From contig SCHM01000001.1 of assembly GCA_004123355.1 (NCBI GenBank), positions 2,906,001 to 2,970,000 of the forward strand: a stretch of DNA of 64,000 bases, in the 5' to 3' direction. The translations under genes and the position numbers were made by a program. This DNA is from Amphirosellinia nigrospora. Taxonomy: Eukaryota > Ascomycota > Sordariomycetes > Xylariales > Xylariaceae. The notes beneath the pieces are model-generated. The model was not told the origin of the DNA. It made no database searches and saw nothing but the letters and a program-made list of their open reading frames with translations. Below are positions 47,602 to 59,102 of this stretch, piece after piece; position 1 is the stretch's first letter; every line of letters starts with the position of its first letter.

Positions 47602-50519
47602 ATGTCGGCACCAAATGGGTATGTATTGTATCTCAGAAACTAGTCTCCTTCGTCTCGCAATGAGTGCCGGTGTCTTCTCATGGCTGTAGGACCTTGGCCC
47701 ATTCGCCCAACCAGGTTTCTATTTTCCTCAGACGCCGGTGTGAGCCCAAATAATGGCGCCCGAAGCTCGCGCAGTCGAGTTGACAATTCTCGAGAGATTC
47801 TCCCAAATTGTTACAGGCATTAGCTAACCATGTCTACTCACCACAGTAGCATGTATTCGAACAACCAGTTCATGAATCCCGGCCCAGCACCACGACCGCC
47901 CAATGACCGGCCGCGGCTCAATTTAACACCCAATACGAATATGCCAGGAAGCATGGCGAATATGCCAGGGGCCATGGCAAATATGGTCGGCTCGCCCATA
48001 ACACGCACCGCCACTTCCACATATACCGGCTCAACGATCTCGCTTCCCCTCGCCCGTGAGCGGTCAAATCAGACAGACGGCATGGGTGGAGTTGCCGTGA
48101 TCAAAGAAGGCTGGGCACAGGTCAAAGAGAGCCGTAATTTCATCCAACCGTGGAAACAGAAATACCTGATACTACGAAAAGAACATCTCGATTTCCACAA
48201 GACGGAAGGCGGCAAGGTATCCTACACCTTGTATCTGAAGGATGTAGTCAATGTTGGTAGAGTTGAAGCTGCGGGCACCATTTTTGAAATCAAAAGGCAC
48301 ACTAATGGCTCGTCCAACAGCCCTGGCGACGATGACAACTCGATCAGGACGTTGAATATAAGAGTCAAATCAGACGACGATCTTTATGACTGGATTGATC
48401 TCCTCTATGGCCGATGTCCTACTATGGGCGGAGTGAGCAATCCTACCAACTTTTCACATGCGGTTCACGTTGGATTCGATCCACAAACAGGTCAATTTGT
48501 AGGATTGCCACCAGAATGGTCCAAGTTGCTAAACTCCTCTGCCATTACAAAAGAGGATTATGAGCGAAATCCTCAAGCTGTTTTTGAGGTTCTTGATTTT
48601 TACTCAGACTTGACTAAGCGGGCGGAGAATCCCCAGCAGTATTCCAGCTTGACGCCGACCCCTCCTCCAGGTAGCCAAGGAACAAGCAACTTGGATACAA
48701 TGCTGGCGGTTCTTCTGTCGCGCCTCCAAGGCCTCTCCCACCACAACAAAAGAGCAGCTATGGTAATATGCCAACACAACAGCAAAATGCACCCCCAAGG
48801 CCAGCACCGCCCGAGAATCCAGCCCAGCAGCGGCAGCAGATGCAGAACATGGCGCCCAACTATGTCCCACCGGATGCGTCTCGAGACGACCAACGTCAGA
48901 GATTAGAGCGGCAGCGAGAAGAAGAACAGAATAGACGAGACCTGGAGGCTTACAATGCCTCGATTCCCCAGAAAAAGACACCCCTTGCCAAGCAGGAGGT
49001 TGGTGGATATGGCGGTCCCTCCCCAACGGAGCGATATAATCCGTCAAGGGCACCGCCTCCTGCGCCGAAGCCGACAAACCAGGTCAACGGCCTTCGTGAA
49101 AAACAACGACCGGCGCCACCACCTACTACGTCTTCGAGACCACCAATAACACAAGCAGGCTCCGTGTCGCAGCCCCGAGATCCTCAGGGTGGCCAAGGCA
49201 CACAACGCGCGCCACCACGAGCAGATCAATCATCTCCAACTTCAAGATATCCCAACGGTAGCAATACCAATGGATCTTCTCAATCTCGTGCAAATGGGCA
49301 AAACCAATCCCCATCCCGCCTCCCTGGTCCTTCCGTCAAGCCATTAAATGTTCCAGCGAAACCAAGTCAGCCTCAACAGAACGACGGCATCAAAGCTGCT
49401 GAAGCGGCCCTTACTGCCAAGCCACCCCCTGAGCGAAAGCAAGATGTTCGCATGTCAACAATGTCCGAGAAAGAGGTTATGACCAAATTAATAGAAGCCG
49501 TATCAAAAGATGACCCCAACTTGTCCTATTCGAAACAAAAGAAGATTGGCCAAGGAGCTTCCGGGTCAGTTTACGTGGCAAAGGTCAAGGAAGGTGCTGT
49601 ATCGCCCGTTGCCCGGGATGTTCTACGTAACTTTGGATCTCGAGCTCAAGTTGCCATCAAACAGATGGACTTGGCGCACCAACCCCGCAAAGAATTAATC
49701 GTAAATGAAATTATGGTTATGAAGGACAGCAAGCATCGTAATATTGTCAACTTTCTCGATGCCTTTCTCAGGAACAATAATTCCGAGTTGTGGGTTGTTA
49801 TGGAATACATGGAAGGCGGTGCCTTAACGGACGTCATCGATAATAACCCTATCATCACCGAGGAACAGATCTCAACAATATGCCTCGAGGTCAGCCTGGC
49901 TCTTCACCTAGTATGGTCGTGATCTAAAGCGTTGCTGACAATTTGTGTAGACTTGCCGAGGATTGCAACATCTTCACTCTCAAAATATCATTCATCGTGA
50001 TATCAAGAGTGACAACGTACTGCTGGACGCTCGTGGCAATGTGAAGATTAGTAAGTCCCTATATCAGAATGGTTTCCCTATTTAGGTTCATCTCACTAAT
50101 TAAACGTAGCGGATTTCGGATTCTGCGCCAAACTTACGGAGACTAAATCGAAGCGAGCCACTATGGTTGGCACGCCTTACTGGATGGCTCCTGAAGTCGT
50201 CAAGCAGAAAGAATACGGTCCAAAGGTCGACATTTGGTCTTTGGGTATCATGGCGATCGAGATGATTGAATCTGAGCCTCCCTACCTAAATGAAGAGCCT
50301 CTCAAAGCTCTTTATCTTATCGCCACCAATGGCACGCCCCGCCTAAAGAAGCCGGAGAAACTCAGTAAAGAGCTGAAAGCTTTCTTGTCGGTCTGTCTGT
50401 GTGTAGATGTCAAGAGTCGTGCTTCTGCCGATGAGCTACTTCAACACGATTTCTTGAAGCACGGCTGTCCACTGCCTAGTCTCTCTGAGTTGCTCGCCTT
50501 CCGAAAGCACGCCAAATAA
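47602..50519 (+). CDS. CLA4: PAK-family kinase Cla4 (PH, CRIB, Ser/Thr kinase)
   Basis: Cla4 is a Cdc42-activated kinase governing polarity, septins and cytokinesis. Exons are 47602-47618, 47690-47737, 47824-49889, 49951-50050 and 50110-50519, about 880 residues. The N-terminus MSAPNG is followed by [14 protein letters not shown] from the 48-base exon. The PH domain runs from about residue 116 to 222 ([32 protein letters not shown]). The CRIB motif follows ([16 protein letters not shown] type; here [19 protein letters not shown]). A long Q/P-rich linker leads to the kinase: [39 protein letters not shown] and [11 protein letters not shown]. Two shifts are explained by one missing base each, at the exon 1 end (GGG for GGGG near 47618) and near 48680. 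PH plus CRIB separates Cla4 from Ste20. Confidence 0.95.
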
Positions 50520-51866
50520 ACATCTTTGATCAATATCGATACCCAATTTTTAGACTAGCTTAATAACGAGAAGCAATGCATGAGAGAGCACATCGTGGTT
50601 GGGGTGTGCGCTTTTGGAATGACGCGGCTTATTATACCAAAGTGTTGTGGGGGACATTGGGTGGTTTGCGAGTCACCGGCATCATAAAATCTGCATGGGA
50701 AAGATGACGAATATTTGGCACATAGAGAAGAGGTCCTCGCATAGCAAAGCAGTCACTTTTAAGGCCGATGAAACTATAGTTAGCGTTTCGACATATATAC
50801 AATCAAAGACGTTTAATACTCTACGGTAGTGGCACATCAAAGCGGAAAATTCCCCACGGGAAGTGTGCCTCCAGCTCAACCTCTGGAGTTAATAAATTCC
50901 TATTTTAGCTAAGTTTCAGCTCTGGAGACCTGTTTCTAGAGTCTGTTTCGGGAGCAATATAGTAATAAGGCAAGTTTTTACCCCGGCCTATGCGTGTTAA
51001 CTGCTCACGCAAGGTATGGCGGTTATTTATATGGCCGACCACGGCGTCAGGAGAAATCGCCTACTTAAGAGAACTAAACCCGCTTAAAAGCAGTTAGTTT
51101 AACCACTAGACTAAATGCTTTATAAATAAGTACTGTTAACGTATAGGTAGTATATAAAAACAGACTTTAGAAGATATCTTGAGAGTCGTACATATGCAAT
51201 TAATCATACTATTTCCCGGGCCATTCGCGAGAACCAGAAGTTCATCTATAATGTGCTATATTACTTTCCCTACGATCAACATGCACAAAAGCTCCCGAAA
51301 CAGACTCTAGAAACAGTGTTTCTAGAGCTAAGATTTCCTAAGAATAGCAAATCAAGCCTCTAGTGACCTAGATAAGCTATAAGAAGAGGCCACATATACT
51401 CTGGCTTTTTTTTCCTTTCGATTTTAGCATGAATGGCAGATGGACCGTTTGGTTTAAAACTCAACTATAAGATTAATTAGTTTTTTTATGGAGAAACTAG
51501 CTACGAATCAAATTATATTTAGAAATACCGAGCCTTGTTCGTATTCCATGAAGTATGAATCAAACTCTCAACTCATCTTTTCACGTGAGGGCAACTTGCT
51601 GATCAATTCTGCGAAGAAAAACATTATTTATTTATGGGAAGACTTACCGCGTACTAGAAACATAGCTAAACAATTGGTAACTTGAAGAAACAGACAAACA
51701 ATAACTTAACTTTTATGCGGGTTTGGGAGAAAACAAAAGAGGAGAGTGATGGAGGAAGGAGAAAAGGGGTTGGGTAGGTATGGGCTAAGTGGAAGGGTTT
51801 GTGGGAAGTAGCACATTACCGGCGTCAACTAAACTTAGCAGGAGGCCGTTTATTTAGGGTTGGCTG
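50520..51866. other. Convergent spacer between CLA4 and the Nudix gene
   Basis: This 1.35-kb spacer contains the fold-back element at 50880-51365 and AT-rich flanks. The ORF at 51488-51685 has no recognisable content. Confidence 0.55.
50880..51365. mobile_element. MITE-like fold-back element
   Basis: A perfect 26-base inverted repeat (50930-50955 and 51291-51316, beginning GCTCCCGAAACAGACTC on one side) extends outward as an imperfect inverted repeat to about 75 bases per arm, differing mainly by C/T and A/G transitions. The arms enclose about 335 AT-rich bases with no transposase ORF. This layout fits a non-autonomous DNA transposon. A clear target-site duplication was not identified, so the exact ends are approximate. 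The transition bias would fit repeat-induced point mutation. Confidence 0.6.
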
Positions 51867-53629
51867 CTACGCCGGTAAAGCCTGTCCACATTGGTTTCGG
51901 GTGGGGGGGTGGCATATACCGGCGCTTTGTCGTTCTGTAGAGGGGGCGACCGGGATACTAGCTGTTGGCCCCATGTTGTTCATTGGGTGCGGTTCAGGCT
52001 CCGGCTGGGGTTGCTGAGGTGGCTGAGGTTGACAGACAGTCTTGCCACAAACGACAGGCTGAGGCGGCTGAGGCGGTTGAGGTTGACAGACAGTCTTGCC
52101 ACAAACGACAGGCTGAGGCGGCTGAGGCGGTTGAGGTTGACAGACAGTCTTGCCACAAACAACAGGCTGAGGCGGCTGAGGCGGTTGAGGTTGTGAGACG
52201 ACCGTTTCTTGCATAACCATTCCGTCGGGCTGAGGCTCTGGGGTGCCGGGGCATCAACCATAGTCTCATCGGCCTTGTTATCTTCAGTGGGCTGAGGCGG
52301 CGTGACTGGTTCGAACAGTAAAAATTTCACGGGTGGTATGGTAAGGGGAACAGACGTATCGGTCTTCAGCTTCTTGGGATTTGGCTCATCGCCTGTTTGT
52401 TGGGTCGCATCGTCGGGTCTTTCACGCTTCTTTGTTTGCGTGCTTGCGTCCTTGGTTGAGGGTTTAGCCGGCTTTGGACCTAGATAACTTAAGAACTGTG
52501 AAAACCGGGAGAAGATGCCTGCCTTGGGCTCCTTTGCCGTATCCTTGTCAGACTTAGCCTGTTTCTCAGCCGATTTCTTATTGTTCTCGGCAATAGCCTT
52601 GGCGAGTAGTCTTTCTCTCTGAGCTGGCGTAAGTGAGTTAGTCCCCGTGAACGTACCGCTATCAAGTTGCTTCATGGTCTCTTCGAGGAGCTTTGGATCG
52701 ATCTCTTGATCATTTACCTTGGTACCATGAATTTCCTTGAGGAATTTTCCGAGGTCGGAATACTTTACCTCCTTGTATTTTTCGAGGTCGGGATACTTTA
52801 CCTCCTTGTTAACCGTTGGTGGTTTAGGTTCGCCTTTACCACCATGGTTCTGAAGAGACCATATTCACAGAATAGTGGGAAGTTATGGTAGGCTCACAAA
52901 ACCCTAACGAGTGTAGAGGAGTGGTTTGCTCATCAGCATCAGCGTCGGTCATGGACACGTCTCCGTCATCATCGCCGTCGGGGGAAGGTAGAGGCTGGTC
53001 ACCCTGGGTTTGAGGTTGAAGCTGAGGAGGTTGAGGCTGAGGAAGTTGAAGCTGATGACCTGCCTGGTCGTCATTGTGGTTTGTGTCAGTATCCTTGAGC
53101 AACATGGGGTAAATCTCGGCAAAGAGAATACTTCGAAGGGCTTGAAGGTCTTCCTTGAAATATCCCATGAGGTTGCATGGAAGCGCATCCAAAGTAAACC
53201 ACTGAGATTGTGTGGATTCATTAGTTAGGGGACATGGTGCTTGGCCATTGTACTCAGCGAAAATGTAGGTATAAGTCAACCCCTTGACACCTCCATGATC
53301 GCGCGTGTACACTAAACCGAGTATATTGAGATCCTGAGAATCCCGTACTCTTCCTTTGCTTCTCTGTACGCTGCATCGAGTGGCTCTTCACTGATCGAGT
53401 TAAGAGCTCCGCCGATGAAACCCCAAGTATTGGGGTTTTCAACGTTGCTAGAACGAAGATCTAACAACAACTCAAGTCGACCGCACTTGTTCAACCGAGC
53501 CAAGACAAAGCCAGCTGCTGGCATGTTGTTTTGGTGAATATGACCCGAGAGGCACTGAACATTATGCTGCAAGGTGAATGGCTGCTGGCTTTGCTGCAGC
53601 CACGAGTTAGATAAAGATGCGTCACACAT
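51867..53629 (-). CDS. Nudix-domain protein with proline/glutamine- and cysteine-bearing tandem repeats
   Basis: The N-terminus is a Nudix hydrolase fold: FVLARLNKCGRLELLLDLRS, then a Nudix box at residues 73-97 (GGALNSISEEPLDAAYREAK, then EEYGI) with the catalytic R89-E90 and E93-E94. One extra residue sits between the GG and the first glutamate compared with the usual box. The fold continues with KGLTYTYIFAEYNG and FTLDALPCNLMGYFKEDLQA. An acidic/Q-P-rich linker, a duplicated 11-residue block, a lysine-rich helix and three copies of an 18-residue unit (QPQPPQPPQPVVCGKTVC) follow. Shifts near 53312 and 52240 each fit one missing base; the join near 52850 is either an intron or two missing bases. 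Corrected length is about 588 residues. The substrate is unknown, and the role of the tail is unknown. Confidence 0.72.
52031..52192. repeat. 54-bp minisatellite, three copies, within the Nudix gene
   Basis: Three adjacent 54-base units start at 52031, 52085 and 52139 and are almost identical. A partial unit precedes them (from about 52013). Since 54 is a multiple of three and no stop occurs, several frames stay open; only the minus frame giving VVCGKTVC repeats connects with the upstream coding sequence. Confidence 0.95.
52744..52809. repeat. 33-bp tandem duplication within the Nudix gene
   Basis: Two adjacent 33-base units (52744-52776 and 52777-52809) differ at a few positions. On the minus strand they encode KEVKYPDLEKY and KEVKYSDLGKF. 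Confidence 0.9.
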
Positions 53630-54880
53630 TGTGTAGATGCTTGTCGTTGTAGAGTAGAAGATGCTGATGTAGCTATGTACCGGAGGAGTAGGAATAGTTG
53701 GCTGGAGCGTAACTATGATGCTTTGGAATGCTGGGTAAAGTACTGGTTTTACTGGCTAAGCCTGTGTTGGTGGTGAGTGAATTCGACAACGAAGCATCCC
53801 GATGACTATTTTTATATGCAGAGGCCGAATCACGTTGAGACAATCATAAAAAGGAATTGTTTTTCACATATGCATTCTATTACCCCAACAATCGAGGAGA
53901 TAGGTAGGGTATACTAGATGCTTGTTTCCAAGCACAATGCTCTTGTTCGTATTTGTTATCAGTTTCTTTCATGTGAAGATGAAAGACTCATGTTCAAGCT
54001 GCTCCCCTTGGAGTGTGCCGGTTCACTAGACTGGTTGAAATGTAGATTGTATGCTCTATTCTCGTGCCAGCTTGGGCAAGTCGCCGGTCACTTTCAATGT
54101 CAGAGAGTTCAATTATTTAAGCTTCGGCGAGTTGAACCTTAGCTTGCGTTTGGGCGATTGCGGCAGTAATATGAATTTGATGTCAGCGCCAACTCTCACC
54201 CGATGCCTGCATCATTTGATTCACAGTAAGGTAGGAGATCTCAAACTAGGTACTTAACAGAAACTCCATGCTGGTGGCTACTTTGGTCGGGTGGCCGACA
54301 GTGAGAGACGCACATATATGACTATTATACCTATGTATCAAATTTGAACTTAATTTCAATTTTGAGATATAATTGATCGTCAGCGAAAATAACTAGGCAG
54401 GTTGTATACTTCCAGGTTTGTTGTGTGCATGTTATACTGTGGTTGGCTCGTGCGTATAAGCCTCGGGGGCTAGCCAGCTGTATGGCCCCACCAGAGCTTC
54501 TGTAGCGTGGAATTTCCAAGGTTGTTCAGCCTTGCATGTAATTAAGAGGCGCCTATCTCTCATCACGTCTTCAACTCGTCTTTCATCCACTCGCAACTTA
54601 ATTCCACCCGCCGACTACGCTTCTTTATTGTTTCTCTCTTATATTCTACCAAGTATGAAGGCGCAGTAGCCTTGGAGATGATTTGTGCATCGCGACTCTA
54701 AGTTCTGGTTCTGTCTTCTGACATTTCCGTCGGCACTACGCTATCCTCGCGTCGGGCTCAACGCATCGCATCGCATCGCTTTATCGCATCACCTCTTATC
54801 TACATCTCTCCTCTATCCTTCACGATTCCAATCTCAAGCTAGGCTCCTCATCGTCTTACTCTCCCTCTTCTTCACACGCT
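53630..54880. promoter_or_regulatory. Divergent promoter region between the Nudix gene and CTR9
   Basis: This 1.25-kb spacer separates divergent starts. A short GCATC run lies at 54763-54779 in a pyrimidine-rich segment that probably forms the CTR9 leader. The ORF at 53918-54142 has no recognisable content. Confidence 0.5.
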
Positions 54881-57800
54881 ATGGCGACCACAACACCCAC
54901 TCGAAATAGCCATCACAGTGGCGCGGCTCCCACCCAGCCTGCCAGCAAACGATTTTCCGACATCCCCGGCACCATCGAGGTCCCCGTCCAAGAAGATGAC
55001 GACTTCATTAACGTCGAGATCGATCTCAAAAATCTGGTTGACGACCCTACAGAGCTCTGCGATATGTTCGAGAATGAGCACACGGCGCGTGTATACTGGA
55101 TGACCATAGCTCTCGCCTACGCAAAGCAGAACAAGACTGATCGTGCCATTGAGGTTCTAAACCGTGGCAGCAGTGCCATGCAAGATACAACGCCCACAGA
55201 GAAGCTGAGCCTCATCAGCTGCGTTTGTTGGATGTACCTGCGCAAGAGTCGAGAAGCACCCCGTGTCCCCCAGACGGCGCGCTTTTGTCCGAAGCCAAGA
55301 CGAAAGACTACTACCTCCAACTTGCTACCTCGTCACTCAACGAAGCGTCCCGCATAAACCCTGCCTTCCCTCCACTCTTCTTGGCCCGCGGTGTTCTTCA
55401 GCTGCTTAAGGCCTCGCTACAGGCTCCATCGAAGGCTGCCGCTGGTGGACCAATTGACCAAGCCAAGGCCGATCTTCTCAAAGGCGCACTGAAGTCTTTT
55501 GAGCAGGCCAGCAAGGTCTCACAGGGCAAGAATATGCTCGCCTTGATGGGCAAGGCGCGTGCATTGTATGGGCTTGGCAACTACAAAGATGCTCTGACGA
55601 CATACCAAGATATCCTGCTAAAAACACCAGATCTAGTTGACCCAGACCCACGCATCGGTATCGGGTGTTGTCTCTGGCAGCTGGGCTACAAGGATGACGC
55701 AAAGCAGGCTTGGGTGAGATCTCTCGAGTTGAACCCCGAGTCCAAGGCTCTAATACTACTCGGCCTATATTATCTCGACGCCAGCAGCAAAGTCCCGACC
55801 CACAGCCCCGAGTTTAGCAGACTCTACAAGAAGGCTATGATTGAGTGCAGCCAGAACTCTTTCAAGAGAGATAAAAACCAACCTCTGACCTGCGCCACAT
55901 TCGCCAGCTACTTTCTGTCCACCAAAAAATTGTCGACTGCTGAGTCGCTGGCAAACAAGGCAATACAATACACCGATGTCAATGCCATCGCGAGTGACGG
56001 GTGGTATTTGCTCGCGAAAAAGGAGCACTCTAGTGGGAATGTCGAGACAGCTACGGACTACTATCGACGTGCGGATGAAGCCAGAGGAGGACTGGAAAGA
56101 GGCTACCTCCCTGCAAAATTCGGTGTTGCCCAATTATCTGTACTAAACAACGATCTTGGTGAAGCCAAACTCCGTCTCGAGAAAATCATCCAACCCGCCG
56201 GTAAACACGAGCGTAACTATGAAGCTATGATCCTTTTAGGTACACTATATGCAGAAGAAGTTTTCGTAAACCAACTTGCTGCCACTAAGGAAGATAAATC
56301 AGCGGAGATGCGCAAAGCTATCGATTATTTAGAGCAAGTTCGAACGGCGTGGAAAGACCCGAAGAAGAACCTCTCCCCAGATCCCTCTATTCTTTTGAAT
56401 TTGGCCCGTCTATATGAGAGCAGTCAACCAGAAAAGGCGCTTCAGTGTCTTTCACAAGTAGAGCAACTGGAACTGGATCAGATTCCTTCTTCTGAACATC
56501 CAGACGGCATCGAGGATTCGTCCGAATTGCGCAATGCTCTCAGAAAGAATCTTCCACCCCAGCTCCTGAATAACGTTGGTTGCTTTTACTCTCAAGCCGA
56601 GAAACACGATCGTGCGACCGAGATGTTTCAGGCAGCTTTGAGCTCATGCATGCGGATTGGAGAAAAGGGTGAGGATATGGATGTCGACGCTTTGGTCACT
56701 ACTATCAGCTTCAATCTCGGTCGAAGCTATGAGTCCCAAGGTCTTACGGATAAAGCAGTAGAGGTGTATGAACAGCTGATAGCACGCCATGATGACTATA
56801 CAGACGCACAAGCACGGTTAGCTTATATTAAATTACGCAAGAACCCCAACAAGGAAGGTCCTGATGCTGTCGCCAAACTGTATCAGGCAAACTCGGCCGA
56901 CTTGGAAGTTCGTGCACTGTATGGCTGGTATCTGGGTCGAGTCAGTTCGCGCAAGAAGCTTGCGAATGTTAACGAAGATCCCGAGCTGCGGCACTATAAA
57001 CACACACTCCAGAACTATGACAAGCATGACAGATACGCTTTAATTGGTATGGGCAATTTATATATGATGGCTGCTAGGGAAATGCGGCGAGAGACGGAAC
57101 AGGATAAACAGAAACGATCCGCCACATACACTCGTGCCGTCGAATTCTTCGACAAAGCACTACAACTAGACTCCAAGAACGCCCACGCAGCTCAGGGCAT
57201 CGCCATCGCTCTGATCGAAGACAAAAAGGATTACGCCAATGCGCTTCCTATCTTTCTCAAGATACGAGAAACTATCAAGGATGCCAATGTTTATATCAAC
57301 ATTGGCCACACTTATGCGGAACTACGCCAGTTTTCCAAAGCAATCGAAAGCTATGAGGTTGCGTTGTCAAAAGAGGGCAAAAGTAACGATGCCAGCATAT
57401 TGGCGTGTCTAGGGCGGACGTGGCTCAACCGAGGCCGGCATGAGCGAAACCTAGAAGCTTTCAAGACATCATTAAGCTATGCGAAGAGGGTATGACCCTC
57501 AAACACATGCATGAATACGTATTAGAGCTAATTATGCTTCTAGGCTCTTGAAGTCTCGCCAGAACAAATCCACTTCAAGTTTAATGTGGCATTCGTACAG
57601 ATACAATTGGTTCAGCACATTATGAATGTGCCCGAAACTCAGCGTACTCTTGTTCAATTGGAGGAGGCCATGGAAGGCCTCGAGGCGGCTATCGTGGCTC
57701 TGGATGAGATTGCGCAACATCCACAGCCTCCATATCCGAAAGTCGACATAGAACAGCGCGCAAACATGGCACGAAACACACAGCGTAAGCAACTTGGACG

Positions 57801-58596
57801 ACAAATTGAAAGCCAGAAGGAATACGAGGAAAAGAACAAAGAGAAGATTGCAGCCGTCCTCGAGAAACGCCAAGCTGAGGCAAAACGCCGCGAGGAGGAG
57901 CGACAACAGGCCATAGCTAAAGAGAAAGAAAGACAAGACAAACTCCGCAAAGATCGGGAAGAGATGATGGCCAAAGAAAGAGAGCGCGACCAAGCACGAC
58001 AGGCAGAGGAGGATGCTGAACTGACTACGGATGAGGAGACAGGGGAGAAAGTCAAACGGAAGAGAAAGACAAAAGCCCGGACAGAAGATCAGTCCAAGAA
58101 TCGCTCGCAAAGAAAGAAGAAGGTGAGGCGGGATGAGGAACAAGAATCCGATGAAGAAACTCAACCCAAGAAGAAACGGAGGTTGGCCAAGAAAGACAAT
58201 AAGCAGTACAAGTCTGCGGAAATTGTCGTGGACAGCTCGGACGATAATGGCGATGATGACGACGCCCTCGAGCGTGCTGAGAGGGCCATGGAGAATCGTA
58301 GCTCACCACTTTCTGATATCGATGCTGCTTCCAAAGCCGATGCGTCTGAAGATCATATGGATGTAGATGAGACGGCCAATCGAGACGAAGACGAAGAGGA
58401 GCAGACTGCTACACGGACTACATCGAAACGCGCTAGGCGAGGCAGAGTCTTAGATGATAGCGATGAAGATGACGAAGACGGAGCTGGAGCTGGAAGCTCA
58501 ACTAAGGCCGCAGCTGGCGGCCATGATAGTGAAGGCGAGGCTGATGCAGCGGACACCAGTATGGCTGACGCAGGCAACGATAATGAGGAAGATTAG
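54881..58596 (+). CDS. CTR9: Paf1 complex subunit Ctr9 (TPR protein)
   Basis: Ctr9 is the TPR scaffold of the Paf1 complex, which travels with RNA polymerase II and promotes histone modification. Exons are 54881-57489 and 57544-58596, joined by a 54-base GTATGA...TAG intron that gives LSYAKRALEVSPEQIHFK; total about 1,220 residues. Landmarks are EDDDFINVEIDLKNLVDDP, EASRINPAFPPLFLARGVLQ, GKARALYGLGNYKDALTTYQ and many further TPR units, for example NIGHTYAELRQFSKAIESYE. The C-terminal third is a long charged coiled coil, then acidic clusters such as DSSDDNGDDDDALERAERAM. One shift near 55275 (five C for six) is the only break; with it exon 1 is 870 codons. Confidence 0.95.
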
Positions 58597-59102
58597 ATTG
58601 TACGATACTAGGCGAGGAACCCTGGCTTGTCTTTTAAGACTAAGCCCATTCATTATCTCCTTCAGTCCAAGGATATTCTATCCGGCTGGTTCAACTAAAA
58701 CTAGGCTAGGCGCTGGGGACAACGGCTTTGGGTCAAAATAGTGCATTCGCAGGTAGCCAGCCTTAAACTGAATGTAATAAAGAAAGTCAAGATCAAAACA
58801 TTCGTCTCCCGCAAATTAGGAGGAATTGAGTGACCCCTCAGTATCAATGATTGTGTAATGACTCGAGCTCCACTTCACTTCCGTCTCGGAACGTAGGACC
58901 GGTTATTCATTCCCGTCTTGCCCCGGGATATTTTAAGGCCAACAGTGAGAGTTTATTTTCTCCCTTTATATGACTTCACAACTAAGCTATAATTTAAGAG
59001 CCCTCATGTTGAATTTGGCACACATTGTATTTTGATGATATACATTTGTTTCTCGTAGCGAGCTTGTGGACGTATTAACAACAATCAAATGGTACTGAGC
59101 CA
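58597..59102. other. Spacer between CTR9 and the PrpF gene
   Basis: This 506-base AT-rich spacer holds the CTR9 3' end and the promoter of the following same-strand gene. No gene is seen. Confidence 0.5.

Noticed and set aside
51891-52675. Repeat-bearing ORFs in other frames of the 54-bp minisatellite
   Set aside because: The unit is a multiple of three without stops, so several frames stay open by construction; only the minus frame continuing from the Nudix ORF has a coherent upstream sequence.
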